From contig NZ_JACHMB010000001.1 of NCBI RefSeq assembly GCF_014204795.1, positions 1,798,001-1,862,000 of the forward strand: a DNA stretch of 64,000 nt, read 5' to 3'. The notes under the pieces were generated by a model, which had not been told where the DNA came from, did no database searches, and saw only the letters and a list, made by a program, of their open reading frames with translations. This DNA is from Nonomuraea jabiensis. Lineage in GTDB: Bacteria > Actinomycetota > Actinomycetes > Streptosporangiales > Streptosporangiaceae. Below, one piece after another: positions 38,215 to 48,078 of this stretch (within the stretch, counting starts at the first letter, position 1; every line of letters begins with the position of its first letter). The position numbers were made by a program, and so were the translations under genes.

Positions 38215-38829
38215 TTACTCGGCGGCGGGGGCCTCGGCGGTCTCGCCCTCGGCGGCGGCCTCGGCGGCCTCCTCGCCCTCCGCGGGCTCCTCGACCGGCT
38301 TGGCGCTCACCTGGAGCACGACGGCCTCGGGGTCGGCGGCCAGCGTGGCGCCCTTCGGCAGCGTGAGCTGCGCGGCGGTGATGGCGGTGCCGACCTCCAG
38401 GCCCTCGACGTCGACCTCGACGCCGGTCGGGATGTGGGTGGCCTCGGCCTCGACGGCGATGGAAACGAGCTGCTGGTCGAGCAGGCCGTCGGTGTGGACG
38501 TCGCCGACCGTGGTGACCGGGATCTCGACCGTGACCTTCTCGCCGCGCTTGACGAGCAGCAGGTCGACGTGCTCGACGAAGCCCTTGATCGGGTCGCGCT
38601 GCACGCCCTTGGGCAGGGCCAGCTCGTCGACGCCCTCACCCTTGAGGCGGATCAGCACGTTGGGCGTGCGGAGCGCGAGGAGCACCTCGTGGCCGGGCAG
38701 CGTCAGGTGCTTGGGCTCGATGCCGTGGCCGTAGAGAACGGCGGGCACCTTGTCGGCGCGGCGGATCTTGCGGGCGGCGCCCTTGCCGAACGCGGTGCGG
38801 GGCTCGGCGGCGATACGTACTTCGGACAT
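38215..38829 (-). CDS. rplY: Ribosomal protein bL25, Ctc-type long form
   Basis: A 204-residue bL25 of the general stress protein Ctc form. The N-terminal 5S rRNA-binding domain (ARKIRRADKVPAVLYGHGIE) is followed by the TL5 beta domain and an acidic, Ala/Glu-rich tail of about 30 residues. The start is ATG at 38829 with AGGAGATG upstream. It lies between prs and pth as in many actinobacteria. Confidence 0.95.
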   Translation of the reverse strand: MSEVRIAAEPRTAFGKGAARKIRRADKVPAVLYGHGIEPKHLTLPGHEVLLALRTPNVLIRLKGEGVDELALPKGVQRDPIKGFVEHVDLLLVKRGEKVTVEIPVTTVGDVHTDGLLDQQLVSIAVEAEATHIPTGVEVDVEGLEVGTAITAAQLTLPKGATLAADPEAVVLQVSAKPVEEPAEGEEAAEAAAEGETAEAPAAE

Positions 38830-38927
38830 GACATCTCCTAGGGATGCTTGAGATCGTGGGTGTCGGCGCTCCCCCTCACCCGCCCTAGCGGAAGGCGTTA
38901 CGAGCGCAACCGTCCCAGTCTACTCGG

Positions 38928-39905
38928 TCAGGTGTCACCCTCGAACAAGCTCGTGACCGAGCCGTCCTGGAAGACCTCGGTGATCGCGCGGGCGATGAGC
39001 GGCGCGATCGACAGCACCGTCAGCTTGTCGAACCTGTTGGCCTCGGCCAGCGGCAGCGTGTTGGTGACGATGACCTCGGAGATCCGGGAGTTCTTCAGCC
39101 GGTCGACGGCCGGGTCGGAGAAGACCGCGTGGGTGGCGGCGGTGATCACGTTGGTGGCGCCCTGCTCGTAGAGGGCGTCGGCGGCCTTGCAGATGGTGCC
39201 CGCGGTGTCGATCATGTCGTCGATCAGCACGCAGGTGCGGCCGCGGACCCGTCCGACGACCTCGCTGACCTTCACCTGGTTGGCCACGTCGAGGTCGCGG
39301 CGCTTGTGGATGAACGCCAGCGGCGTGCCGAGCGTGTCGGCCCAGCGCTCCGACAGCCGGACGCGGCCGGTGTCGGGCGAGACGACGGTGGTGTTCTCCA
39401 GGTCGAGCTTGTTCTTGAGGTAGCTCTCCAGCACCGGCATCGCGAACAGGTGGTCGACCGGGCCGTCGAAGAAGCCCTGGATCTGCGAGGTGTGCAGGTC
39501 GATCGACATCAGCCGGTCGGCGCCCGCGGTCTTGAACATGTCGGCCATCAGCCGGGCCGTGATGGGCTCGCGGCCCCGGCCCTTCTTGTCCTGGCGGGCG
39601 TAGCCGTAGAACGGCATGACCACGGTGATGCGCTTGGCGGAGGCCCGCTTCAGCGCGTCGACCATGATCAGCTGTTCCATGATCCACTGGTTGATGGGCG
39701 CGGTGTGGCTCTGGATGACGAAGGCGTCGCAGCCGCGTACGGACTCCAGATAGCGGGCGTAGATCTCGCCGTTGGCGAAGTCGATCAGCTTGGTGGGGGT
39801 GAGGGAGACGCCGACGTGCTGAGCCACCTCCTCGGCGAGCTCAGGGTAGGCCCGGCCGGAGAAGAGCATGAGGTTCTTCTCGCCCGGCTGTTTGATACTA
39901 CTCAC
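38928..39905 (-). CDS. prs: Ribose-phosphate pyrophosphokinase
   Basis: A 325-residue PRPP synthase. Recognised by VMPFYGYARQDKK, the catalytic-loop region, the MSIDLHTSQIQGFFD segment and the PRPP-binding VLIDDMIDTAGTI. PRPP feeds nucleotide, histidine and tryptophan synthesis. The GTG at 39905 overlaps the glmU stop (GTGA), so glmU and prs are translationally coupled; the frame extends upstream but the family start is here. Confidence 0.96.
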   Translation of the reverse strand: MSSIKQPGEKNLMLFSGRAYPELAEEVAQHVGVSLTPTKLIDFANGEIYARYLESVRGCDAFVIQSHTAPINQWIMEQLIMVDALKRASAKRITVVMPFYGYARQDKKGRGREPITARLMADMFKTAGADRLMSIDLHTSQIQGFFDGPVDHLFAMPVLESYLKNKLDLENTTVVSPDTGRVRLSERWADTLGTPLAFIHKRRDLDVANQVKVSEVVGRVRGRTCVLIDDMIDTAGTICKAADALYEQGATNVITAATHAVFSDPAVDRLKNSRISEVIVTNTLPLAEANRFDKLTVLSIAPLIARAITEVFQDGSVTSLFEGDT

Positions 39906-41353
39906 TTGCCACTCTCCTGCTGCTCTTGCTCGGCCAGCGCCCGCTGGGCGGCCGCGGCCGACTTCGTGCCCGCGCGCCTGCGCAAGACCCATTTCTCGAT
40001 GTTGCGCTGCCGCGCACGCGCCACGCCGATGGCGCCGGGGGGCACGTCGTCGACGATCACCGAACCCGCCGCCGTGTAGGCCCCGTCATTGACCGTGACC
40101 GGGGCGACGAGCATGGTGTCGCAGCCGACGAACACCCCGTCGCGGATGGTCGTCTGGTGCTTGTTGACCCCGTCGTAGTTGACGAAGACGGTGGAGGCGC
40201 CGATGTTGACGTCGTCGCCGATCGTGGCGTCTCCCGCGTAGGACAGGTGCGGCACCTTGGAGCGCTCGCCGACCTTGGTGTTCTTCATCTCGACGAACGT
40301 GCCGGCCTTGGACTTGCGGCCGAGCACCGTGCCGGGGCGGAGGTAGGCGTAGGGGCCGACGTTGACCTCGGGGCCGATGTCGGCGCTGTCGCAGACGGCG
40401 TTGCGGACGACGGCGCCCTCGCCGACGCGGGTGTCGGTCAGCGTGGTGGCGGGGCCGACCTCGGCGCCGGTCTCGATCACGGTGTCGCCGTGGAGCTGGG
40501 TGCCGGGGTGGATGACCACGTCGGGCGCGATCCGCACGCCGACATCGATCCAGGTGCTGCCGGGGTCGATGATCGTCACCCCGGCGCGCATGTGGTCCTC
40601 GAGCAGGCGCAGGTTGAGCACCTTGCGGGCGGCGGCGAGCTGCACGCGGTCGTTGACGCCCTCGACCTCGACGAAGTCGCCCGCGACGCAGGCGCCGACC
40701 CGGTGGCCGTCGCCGCGCAGGATGGCCAGGACGTCGGTGAGGTACTCCTCGCCCTGGGCGTTGTCGGTGGACACGCGCTTGACCGCGTCGGCGAGCAGCG
40801 AGCCGTCAAAGGCGTAGATCCCGGAGTTCATCTCCTTGATCGCGCGCTGCTCGGGGCTGGCGTCCTTCTCCTCGACGATCTCCAGCACGGCGCCGCTCTC
40901 GTCGCGGATGATCCGCCCGTAGCCGGTCGGATCGGGCACGTTGGCCGTCAGCACGGTGACGGCGTTGCCCTCGGCCTCGTGCCGTTCGAGCAGCTCGGCG
41001 AGGGTCCGCGGGCGCATGAGGGGCACGTCCCCGTACGTGACCAGCACTGTGCCGGAGATCACGCCGACCTCTTCGAGCACGGTGCGGACCGCGTGGCCGG
41101 TGCCGCGCTGTTCATGCTGGACGACGGCGCGCGCGTCGGGGCTGGTGGCGGCCAGATGGCCGCCGACCCGCTCCAGCGCGTGGCCGATGACGACGATCAG
41201 CTGCTCGGGACCGAGGTCCCGGGCGGCTGCGAGCATGTGGTCGACCAGCGCACGGCCACATAGCTCGTGCAGGACTTTGGGGGTCTGGCTCTTCATCCGG
41301 GTGCCCTCGCCGGCGGCGAGGACGATGACGGCTGCCGGGCGCGGCACACTCAC
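39902..41353 (-). CDS. glmU: Bifunctional GlmU
   Basis: A 483-residue enzyme making UDP-N-acetylglucosamine. The N-terminal uridyltransferase domain starts with VIVLAAGEGTRMKSQTPKVL; the C-terminal acetyltransferase is a left-handed beta-helix with hexapeptide repeats from about residue 255 on, including KAGTFVEMKNTKVGERSKVP and the catalytic YDGVNKHQT. The last 35 residues are basic and Gln-rich. The GTG at 41353 has GGGAG ten bases upstream. UDP-GlcNAc feeds wall synthesis and possibly the nearby polysaccharide cluster. Confidence 0.96.
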   Translation of the reverse strand: MSVPRPAAVIVLAAGEGTRMKSQTPKVLHELCGRALVDHMLAAARDLGPEQLIVVIGHALERVGGHLAATSPDARAVVQHEQRGTGHAVRTVLEEVGVISGTVLVTYGDVPLMRPRTLAELLERHEAEGNAVTVLTANVPDPTGYGRIIRDESGAVLEIVEEKDASPEQRAIKEMNSGIYAFDGSLLADAVKRVSTDNAQGEEYLTDVLAILRGDGHRVGACVAGDFVEVEGVNDRVQLAAARKVLNLRLLEDHMRAGVTIIDPGSTWIDVGVRIAPDVVIHPGTQLHGDTVIETGAEVGPATTLTDTRVGEGAVVRNAVCDSADIGPEVNVGPYAYLRPGTVLGRKSKAGTFVEMKNTKVGERSKVPHLSYAGDATIGDDVNIGASTVFVNYDGVNKHQTTIRDGVFVGCDTMLVAPVTVNDGAYTAAGSVIVDDVPPGAIGVARARQRNIEKWVLRRRAGTKSAAAAQRALAEQEQQESGK

Positions 41354-41479
41354 GGACTGCGGCTCCCTGTGACTGGACGGATCAGGGCAATTGGTACGTC
41401 TACCGCACCGCTACCCTCCCGACACCGTGAGGATACCTGGACGCACCCCGAACATTCTCGCCGGGGGAGCAGGTCACAG

Positions 41480-41551
41480 CTCCCGGAAGAGGACTCGAAC
41501 CCCTACAAAGTGGACCAAAACCACTTGTCCTGCCGATTAGACGATCCGGGA
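41480..41551 (-). tRNA. tRNA-Gln (anticodon UUG)
   Basis: A 72-base cloverleaf. The acceptor TCCCGGA pairs with TCCGGGA, the anticodon stem is AGTGG/CCACT with loop TTTTGGT (UUG), the T arm has GGTTCGAGTCC, and the discriminator is G73, as expected for glutamine. It lies upstream of glmU in the same direction. The CCA end is not encoded. Confidence 0.93.
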
Positions 41552-41783
41552 CAGATCGGACACGTGGCGTCCGACACATCCCTACGATACCGATCCCGCA
41601 CCCCGGCGCGCGCCCGTAATTGCGCCCCACACCCGGCTCCGGCGCGAAGTCCCAGGTAGCGTCAGGTATGCGGCACGCCGACCGTATAACAGACCGACCC
41701 AAACGGCGCAAGACACGAACCCCACCCACCTTGCTCTTCAGAGCTTCACGTTCCGCCCATTCACGACTTAGGGCTTCCTTACT
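41552..41783. other. Intergenic DNA between tRNA-Gln and the desaturase
   Basis: No supported gene is present. Short open frames lack start sites. The right part leads into the desaturase operator described separately. Confidence 0.4.
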
Positions 41784-41810
41784 TACGCTGACGTAGGTTA
41801 CGGTGGCGTA
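41784..41810 (+). promoter_or_regulatory. Double palindromic operator upstream of the desaturase
   Basis: Two copies of TACG-N4-CGTA (41784-41795 and 41799-41810) lie exactly 15 bases apart, about 40 bases before the ATG of the desaturase. The neighbouring TetR regulator is a likely binder. Confidence 0.65.
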
Positions 41811-41851
41811 GCCAGGACATACATCCTCATACATGCCATTGGAGGTCGTCC

Positions 41852-42790
41852 ATGACCGTTGTCGCCGAGCGTTCCGCCCCGACACCGAAGCCCGAATTCG
41901 AGCCCGAGCCCAGGACCAAGGCAGAACTGGTCATCTTCGCACTCGTCGTCGGGCTCCCGCTGATCGCGATCGCGGCCGCGGTCCCGTTCGCCTGGGGATG
42001 GGGCCTCGGCTGGTCGGACATCGTCATCTCCTTCGTCTTCTACGTGGCCTCCGGGCTCGGCGTGACCGTGGGGCTGCACCGCTACTTCACCCACGGCTCG
42101 TTCAAGGCCAAGCGGCCGCTGAAGATCGCGCTGGGCATCGCGGGCAGCCTGTCGCTGGAGATGTCCGTACTCGACTGGGTGGCCACGCACCGCAAGCACC
42201 ACAAGTTCTCCGACAAGGAGGGCGACCCGCACTCGCCGTGGCGCTTCGGCCCCGGCTTCAAGTCCCTGGCCAAGGGCCTCCTGTACGCCCACATGGGCTG
42301 GCTGTTCGAGAGCGAGCGGACCAACCGGGAGAAGTACGCTCCCGACCTGGTCAAGGACGCCGACGTGATGAAGCTGCACAAGTGGTTCGGCACGATCGCC
42401 CTCATCTCCATCGTGCTCCCCGGCGTGATCGGCGGGCTCGTCACCTGGTCCTGGCAGGGCGCGCTGACCGCGCTGTTCTGGGGCTCGCTCGTCCGCATCG
42501 GCCTGCTGCACCACGTGACCTGGTCGATCAACTCCATCTGCCACGTCTTCGGCGAGGAGGAGTTCCAGGTGCGTGACAAGTCGCGCAACGTCTGGTGGCT
42601 GGCCATCCCGTCGTTCGGCGAGTCCTGGCACAACCTGCACCACTCCGACCCGACCTGCGCCCGGCACGGTGCGCTCAAGGGCCAGATCGACCTGAGCGCC
42701 GGCCTCATCCGGATCTTCGAGAAGCTGGGCTGGGTGTACGACGTCCGCTGGCCGACCCCCGAGCGGCTGGCGGCGAAGCGCATTGCCTGA
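41852..42790 (+). CDS. Acyl-CoA (delta-9-type) fatty acid desaturase
   Basis: A 312-residue membrane di-iron desaturase that introduces a double bond in a fatty acyl chain. The three histidine boxes are HRYFTH (76-81), HRKHH (113-117) and HNLHH (260-264); four hydrophobic segments surround them. Spacing and length match acyl-CoA delta-9 desaturases. The ATG at 41852 has TTGGAGGTC upstream. It is followed by a TetR regulator whose probable start region overlaps or closely follows its stop, so the two look like one unit. Confidence 0.92.
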   Translation: MTVVAERSAPTPKPEFEPEPRTKAELVIFALVVGLPLIAIAAAVPFAWGWGLGWSDIVISFVFYVASGLGVTVGLHRYFTHGSFKAKRPLKIALGIAGSLSLEMSVLDWVATHRKHHKFSDKEGDPHSPWRFGPGFKSLAKGLLYAHMGWLFESERTNREKYAPDLVKDADVMKLHKWFGTIALISIVLPGVIGGLVTWSWQGALTALFWGSLVRIGLLHHVTWSINSICHVFGEEEFQVRDKSRNVWWLAIPSFGESWHNLHHSDPTCARHGALKGQIDLSAGLIRIFEKLGWVYDVRWPTPERLAAKRIA

Positions 42791-42845
42791 CGTCGATCAG
42801 CACGTAGATCTGCCGGTGAACGGCCACGCACCCGTGGCCGTCATT

Positions 42846-43805
42846 ATGGAGACCGTGACCGAACCCCCAACTCGCAGGCGCATGTCCGGTAGCGAGCGCA
42901 GAGAGCAGCTGATCCGCATCAGCCGCACCCTCTTCGCGGAGAAGGGGTTCGACGGGACCTCTATCGAGGAAATCGCAGCTACCGCACAGGTGTCGAAACC
43001 CGTGGTCTACGAGCATTTCGGCGGCAAGGAAGGCGTCTACGCGGTCGTCGTGGACCGCGAGATGCAGAAGCTCCTCACCATGATCACCGAGGCGCTGGCC
43101 GCGTCCCATTCACTGATCAAACTGGAGCGGGCCGCGCTGGCGCTGCTCCAGTACATCGAGGAGAGCAGCGAGGGCTTCCGCATCCTGGTGCGCGACTCCC
43201 ACGCCGCCTCGGGCACCGGCACGTTCGCGAGCCTGATCAGCGAGATCGCCAGCCAGGTCGAGGACGTCCTGGCCGACGAGTTCGCCGCCCGCGGCTACGA
43301 CCCCAAGCTCGCGCCGATGTACGCCCAGATGCTGGTCGGCATGGTCGCGCTGACCGGGCAGTGGTGGCTCGACGTCCGCAAGCCGGGCCGCGAGGAGGTC
43401 GCCGCCCACCTCGTCAACCTGGCCTGGAACGGCCTGACCGGGCTCAACCCCCACCCGGCGATCACCGCCGCGACCCGCGACCAGCCCATCTCCGTCCCCG
43501 ACCCGACCACCGTCCCCGCCAAGCCGCGCACGAGCGAGAAGGAGCTGCGCGAGCTGGAGAAGGCGCGGGAGAAGGAGCTGAAGGAGGCGGAGAAGGCGCG
43601 GGTGCGGGAGTTCAAGGAGGCGGAGAAGGCGCGGGTCCGGGACCTCAAGGAGCGGGAACGACTGCTCAAGGAGGCCGAGAAGGAGCGGGAACGGGTGCTG
43701 AAGGAGGCGGAGAAGGCGCGGGAGCGCGAGGAGAAGATCCGCCAGCGCGAGGCCCGCCTCGCCGAACGCGCCGCCCGCCTCGAGCAGACAGACCCCCCGG
43801 AGTAA
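42846..43805 (+). CDS. TetR-family regulator with coiled-coil tail
   Basis: The first 200 residues are a TetR protein: the helix-turn-helix runs from ISRTLFAEKGFDGTSIEEIA to SKPVVYEHFGGKEGVY, and a ligand domain follows. From about residue 230 (of this start) to the end there is an unusual, highly charged tail rich in Glu, Lys and Arg, with 11-residue units of the form EKARxRxxKEA repeated five times, plus one 7-residue unit (43557-43742). It is very probably a coiled coil. The ATG at 42846 is chosen with low certainty; a TTG at 42783, overlapping the desaturase stop, is possible. It probably controls the desaturase. Confidence 0.85.
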   Translation: METVTEPPTRRRMSGSERREQLIRISRTLFAEKGFDGTSIEEIAATAQVSKPVVYEHFGGKEGVYAVVVDREMQKLLTMITEALAASHSLIKLERAALALLQYIEESSEGFRILVRDSHAASGTGTFASLISEIASQVEDVLADEFAARGYDPKLAPMYAQMLVGMVALTGQWWLDVRKPGREEVAAHLVNLAWNGLTGLNPHPAITAATRDQPISVPDPTTVPAKPRTSEKELRELEKAREKELKEAEKARVREFKEAEKARVRDLKERERLLKEAEKERERVLKEAEKAREREEKIRQREARLAERAARLEQTDPPE

Positions 43806-43954
43806 CCCCCGACGCCGTACGGTCCGGGGCCGCGGGATGCGAAAGTCGTCGGCGAAAGGGGCGGATGTGCGAAGACGGTCCCGCGGTGCCTTGAACAGGG
43901 GGGATGTCTTGAGTGACCATTGGGTGGAGCGTGGTTGACTTTCCGGGATAAGCC

Positions 43955-43987
43955 GTTGCGACCGCGTTAACGTTCTGTTCAACCAAT
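43955..43987 (+). promoter_or_regulatory. PHO-box-like triple direct repeat before ppk
   Basis: Three units beginning GTT lie exactly 11 bases apart: GTTGCGACCGC (43955), GTTAACGTTCT (43966) and GTTCAACCAAT (43977). This matches the 11-base direct-repeat form of the PhoP binding site of streptomycetes (GTTCACC core). It ends 18 bases before the ppk ATG. Confidence 0.55.
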
Positions 43988-44005
43988 CGGGGCAATATAG
44001 GCGAT

Positions 44006-46066
44006 ATGTCCGCGGAACCGTTCCAACCCGCCAACGACCTGCCCCTGCCTCAGGAGCGGTTTCTCAATCGTGAAGAGAGCTGGCTCCAGTTCAACGAGCG
44101 CGTCCTCGATCTGGCCGAAGACCCATCGACCCCTCTCCTGGAGCGGGTGCGCTTCCTGGCCATCTTCGCCAGCAACCTCGACGAGTTCTTCCGCGTACGG
44201 GTCGCGGGTCTGAAACGGCGCATGGCCACGGGCCTGCTGCTGCGTACCAAGAGCGGGTTGAAGCCCCGCGAGGAGCTGGCCAGGATCGCCACGATCGCCG
44301 ACGATCTGGCTCGGCGGCACGCCGAGGCCTTCCACCACCACATCTGCCCTCAGCTGGCCAGCGAGGGCATCGAGATCGTCAGGTGGGACGAGCTGGGCCG
44401 CGAGGAGCGTACGGAGCTGCGCAAGCTCTTCAGGGAGCGGATCAGGCCCGTGCTGACGCCGCTGGCCGTGGACCCCGCGCACCCCTTCCCCTACATCTCC
44501 GGGCTCAGCCTGAACCTCGCGGTCCTGGTGCGGAACCCGGCGACCGACCACACGGTTTTCGCGCGGGTCAAGGTGCCGTCGCAGCTACCGCGGTTCGTGC
44601 AGGCCTCGAAGGACCGGTTCGTCCCCCTTGAGGATGTCATCGCGGCCCATCTGGGGCAGCTCTTCAAGGGCATGGAGATCCTCCAGCACCACGTCTTCCG
44701 CGTCACCAGGAACGAGGACCTCGACGTCGACGAGGACGTCACCGAGAACCTCATGCAGGCCCTGGAGAAGGAGCTGCTCAAGCGGCGGTTCGGCCCGCCC
44801 GTGCGGCTCGAGGTCGAGGACACGATCACCCCGGAGGTGCTGGCGCCGCTGATCGAGGAGCTGGAGCTGGCGCCGCACGAGATCTACCGGCTGCCCGGGC
44901 CGCTCGACCTGTCGGGCCTGCACGCCATCGCCGATCTGGACCGGGGCGAGCTGAGCTACCGGCCGTTCGTGCCCGCCGAGGTGATCAGCGCCGAGGACGA
45001 CCTCTTCTCGATCCTGCGCGAGCGCGACGTGCTGCTGCACCACCCGTACGACTCGTTCGCCACCAGCGTGCAGCGCTTCATCGAGGTGGCCGCGGCCGAC
45101 CCCAGGGTCCTGGCGATCAAGCAGACCCTCTACCGCACGAGCGGCGAGTCCCCCATCGTGGACGCGCTGATCGACGCGGCCGAGGCGGGCAAGCAGGTCG
45201 TCGTGGTCGTGGAGATCAAGGCCCGCTTCGACGAGCACGCCAACATCTCCTGGGCACGCAAGCTGGAGCGGGCCGGCTGCCACGTCGTCTACGGCGTGGT
45301 CGGGCTGAAGACCCACTGCAAGCTCGCGCTGGTGGTCCGCCAGGAGGCCTCGGGCGAGCTGCGCCGCTACTGCCACATCGGCACCGGCAACTACAACCCC
45401 AAGACCGCCCGGCAGTACGAGGACTTCGGCCTGCTCACGGCCGACCCGCTGGTCGGCGAGGACGTGACGGACCTGTTCATCCATCTGACCGGCTACTCCA
45501 ACCACTCCGCCTACCGGCGGCTGCTGGTCGCGCCCCACTCGATGCGCAGCGGGCTGCTGGCCAGGATCGAGCGGGAGATCGCCCACCAGGAGGCGGGGCG
45601 GCCTGCGCGGATCAGGATCAAGACGAACTCCCTGGTGGACGAGCCGATCATCGACGCCCTCTACCGGGCGTCCAGGGCGGGCGTCCCGGTGGACCTGTGG
45701 GTGCGGGGCATCTGCAGCCTCCGCCCCGGCATTCCAGACTTGTCCGAAAATATCCGCGTAAGGTCGGTCTTGGGGCGCTTCCTTGAGCACTCCCGCGTGT
45801 ACGAGTTCGGCCTGGGCCGCCGGCCCGAGGTCTGGATCGGCAGCGCCGACCTCATGCGCAGGAACCTCGACCGCCGCGTCGAGGCCCTGGTCAAGGTGAC
45901 CGCACCGCAGCACAAGGCGTACCTCATCGAGCTGATGGACCTGGCCATGGCCGAGACCTCGGACGCGTGGGTGCTGAACTCCGACGGCACGTGGGCCCGC
46001 CACCAGGGCGAGGACCTGCAGAGCCATCTCATCGGCATGCGCCGCTGGAGGACCGTTGATGACTGA
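44006..46066 (+). CDS. ppk: Polyphosphate kinase 1
   Basis: A 686-residue PPK1 that makes polyphosphate from ATP. It shows the N-domain start [20 protein letters not shown], the head domain, and the two phospholipase-D-like domains with the autophosphorylated His of [18 protein letters not shown] near residue 460 and the second active-site His of the MVxVxHxxxxR-like loop around [17 protein letters not shown]. The length is normal. The ATG at 44006 has only a weak AGG upstream, but a PHO-box-like repeat precedes it. Its stop overlaps the NUDIX gene by 8 bases. Confidence 0.96.
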   Translation: MSAEPFQPANDLPLPQERFLNREESWLQFNERVLDLAEDPSTPLLERVRFLAIFASNLDEFFRVRVAGLKRRMATGLLLRTKSGLKPREELARIATIADDLARRHAEAFHHHICPQLASEGIEIVRWDELGREERTELRKLFRERIRPVLTPLAVDPAHPFPYISGLSLNLAVLVRNPATDHTVFARVKVPSQLPRFVQASKDRFVPLEDVIAAHLGQLFKGMEILQHHVFRVTRNEDLDVDEDVTENLMQALEKELLKRRFGPPVRLEVEDTITPEVLAPLIEELELAPHEIYRLPGPLDLSGLHAIADLDRGELSYRPFVPAEVISAEDDLFSILRERDVLLHHPYDSFATSVQRFIEVAAADPRVLAIKQTLYRTSGESPIVDALIDAAEAGKQVVVVVEIKARFDEHANISWARKLERAGCHVVYGVVGLKTHCKLALVVRQEASGELRRYCHIGTGNYNPKTARQYEDFGLLTADPLVGEDVTDLFIHLTGYSNHSAYRRLLVAPHSMRSGLLARIEREIAHQEAGRPARIRIKTNSLVDEPIIDALYRASRAGVPVDLWVRGICSLRPGIPDLSENIRVRSVLGRFLEHSRVYEFGLGRRPEVWIGSADLMRRNLDRRVEALVKVTAPQHKAYLIELMDLAMAETSDAWVLNSDGTWARHQGEDLQSHLIGMRRWRTVDD

Positions 46067-46889
46067 CCCGCTCCGCGCCGCAGGAGCCGTGGTCTGGAGG
46101 GGCGAGGAGAGCAGCCCCGAGGTTGCGGTCATCCACCGCCCGACCTATCACGACTGGACCTTCCCCAAGGGCAAGCTGAAGGCCGGCGAGCACGTGATCG
46201 CCGCCGCCCTGCGCGAGGTGCGGGAGGAGACCGGGCTGACCGTGCTGCTCGGCCGCGCGCTGCCACCTGTCCACTACCTCAGCTCCGGGCAGCTCAAGCG
46301 GGTCGACTACTGGGCCGCGCGGGTGGCGGCCGACGACGGGTTCTCCCCCGGCGAAGAGGTGGACGAGCTGCGCTGGCTGCCCTTGGAGGAGGCCAGGCGG
46401 CTGCTGACGTACGAATGGGATGTGGGGCTGCTGCGCGCGCTGAGGGCCGCGCCGCTCGATACCGTGCCCCTCGTCCTCGTACGGCACGGCTCGGCCGGCT
46501 CCAGGAACGAGTGGCAGGGCGACGACGAGCAGCGCCCGCTCGACGACGACGGCCGGTCGCAGGCGGCGCACCTGGCCACCGCGCTGCCCGCCTACCGGCC
46601 CGAGCTGCTGATCAGCTCCCCCAGTGCCCGATGCGTCCAGACCCTGGAGCCGTACGGGGCCGAGCTCAAGCTGGAGCCCCTCCTCAGCGAGGAGGGGCAG
46701 GACCCGCGCAAGACGCCCGCCATGGTCAGGGAGATCACCGTGCCCGCGGCCCTGTGCAGCCACCGCAAGGTGCTCCCCGACCTGATCAGGACGTTGAGCG
46801 GAAAGGACGTGCACCTGCGCAAGGGCGCGTTCGCCGTGCTGCAGCGGGCGGGCGGGCAGGTCGTCAGCGTCGAGCGCTACCCGGCCTGA
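46059..46889 (+). CDS. NUDIX-histidine phosphatase fusion (MutT1-like)
   Basis: A 276-residue protein. Residues 1-135 are a NUDIX hydrolase with the box [20 protein letters not shown] (Gly...Arg-Glu-x-x-Glu-Glu pattern). Residues 145-276 are a histidine phosphatase domain opening with [15 protein letters not shown]. Mycobacterial MutT1 has the same order and removes phosphates from 8-oxo-dGTP and diadenosine polyphosphates. The ATG at 46059 has GGAGG seven bases upstream and lies in the end of ppk, so the two are coupled. Confidence 0.92.
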   Translation: MTDPLRAAGAVVWRGEESSPEVAVIHRPTYHDWTFPKGKLKAGEHVIAAALREVREETGLTVLLGRALPPVHYLSSGQLKRVDYWAARVAADDGFSPGEEVDELRWLPLEEARRLLTYEWDVGLLRALRAAPLDTVPLVLVRHGSAGSRNEWQGDDEQRPLDDDGRSQAAHLATALPAYRPELLISSPSARCVQTLEPYGAELKLEPLLSEEGQDPRKTPAMVREITVPAALCSHRKVLPDLIRTLSGKDVHLRKGAFAVLQRAGGQVVSVERYPA

Positions 46890-46902
46890 CCGCCCGCGCC
46901 GC

Positions 46903-48078
46903 TCACCAGGTGACCGGCAGCTTCGCGAAGCCGTCGGCGATCCTGCCCTCGCTGCGTGGCAGCTCCTCGACGGGTACGGCCGTCCGCAGGGTGGGGAAGC
47001 GCTGGAACAGCCGGCTGAACACCGCCACCAGCTCGACCCTGGCCAGGCTGGCGCCGATGCAGAAGCGCGGGCCGTACCCGAAGCTCAGATGCGGGTCGGT
47101 CTGCGGACGGCGGATGTCGAACACATCCGGATCCGGATAGATCCGCTCATCCCGGTTGGCCGCGCCCGGGGTGAGCACCACGGCCTCGCCCCGGCGGATC
47201 GTGTGGCCGCCGATCTCGATGTCCTCGTGGGCGTACCTGGGCAGGCCGTGCAGGCTCGGCGTGGCCATCCGCAGGATCTCCTCGACCGCGCCGGGCGCCA
47301 GCCCCGGGTCGGCGATGAGCAGGTCGCGCTGGCCGGGGTTGGCGAGCAGGAGCAGCACGCCGAAGTCGATGCGGTTGACCGTGGTCTCGTGGCCGGCGAA
47401 CAGCAGCCCGCCGGCGAGCTCGGCGATACTCCCGTCGTCGTCCAGCTCCTTCGCCAGGTCGGACAGCACGTCCTCGGCCGGCTCGCGCCGCTTGCGCTCG
47501 ATGAGCCCGGCCATGTACGCGCTCAGCTCGTCGCGCGCCGCCTGGCCCTTCTCCAGGTCCAGCATGTCGCCCAAGCGGAACGACACGCCCCCGAAGTACT
47601 CCCTGTCCTCGTACGGCACGCCGAGGAGCCGGCAGATGACCAGCACGGGCAGCGGGAAGGAGAACTCGGCGTGCAGATCGATGGGCGGCGTCAGCTTGGC
47701 CAGGTGGTCGAGCCGCTCGTCCACGAGAGTGCCGACGTCGTCGCTGAGCGCCTTCATCCGGCGGGCCGAGAAGGACGGCATGAACAGCCTGCGCATGCGG
47801 TCGTGCTCGGCCTTCTCCGTGGCGAAGTCGCCCTGGGGGCCGCCGAGTATGGCCGATCCCGACAGCCTGGCGGCCTTGTCCGGCTCGGGATGCGAACGCC
47901 CGAGCCGGGGGTCGTTGAACAGGCTGCGCGCGTCTTCGTAGCCACTGACCAGCCAGACCTCGTCGCCCGTCCGGGTGCGTACCTTCGCGATGCCCGCTTC
48001 GGCCCGCAGGTCGCGGTACGCGGCGGGCACCTCCAGCACGCTGCCGCGCTCGAAGGGGATGGTAGGAAGGTTCCTCAT
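46903..48078 (-). CDS. Cytochrome P450
   Basis: A 391-residue bacterial P450. The I-helix AGHETTVNR, the K-helix ExxR (VEEILRMATPSLHG) and the heme loop LSFGYGPRFCIGASLARVEL are intact. It lacks a membrane segment. The substrate is unknown and no ferredoxin gene is next to it. The ATG at 48078 overlaps the stop of the CYTH-CHAD gene (TCAT on the plus strand), so it is translationally coupled to a polyphosphate-binding protein, an unusual partner. Confidence 0.9.
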   Translation of the reverse strand: MRNLPTIPFERGSVLEVPAAYRDLRAEAGIAKVRTRTGDEVWLVSGYEDARSLFNDPRLGRSHPEPDKAARLSGSAILGGPQGDFATEKAEHDRMRRLFMPSFSARRMKALSDDVGTLVDERLDHLAKLTPPIDLHAEFSFPLPVLVICRLLGVPYEDREYFGGVSFRLGDMLDLEKGQAARDELSAYMAGLIERKRREPAEDVLSDLAKELDDDGSIAELAGGLLFAGHETTVNRIDFGVLLLLANPGQRDLLIADPGLAPGAVEEILRMATPSLHGLPRYAHEDIEIGGHTIRRGEAVVLTPGAANRDERIYPDPDVFDIRRPQTDPHLSFGYGPRFCIGASLARVELVAVFSRLFQRFPTLRTAVPVEELPRSEGRIADGFAKLPVTW

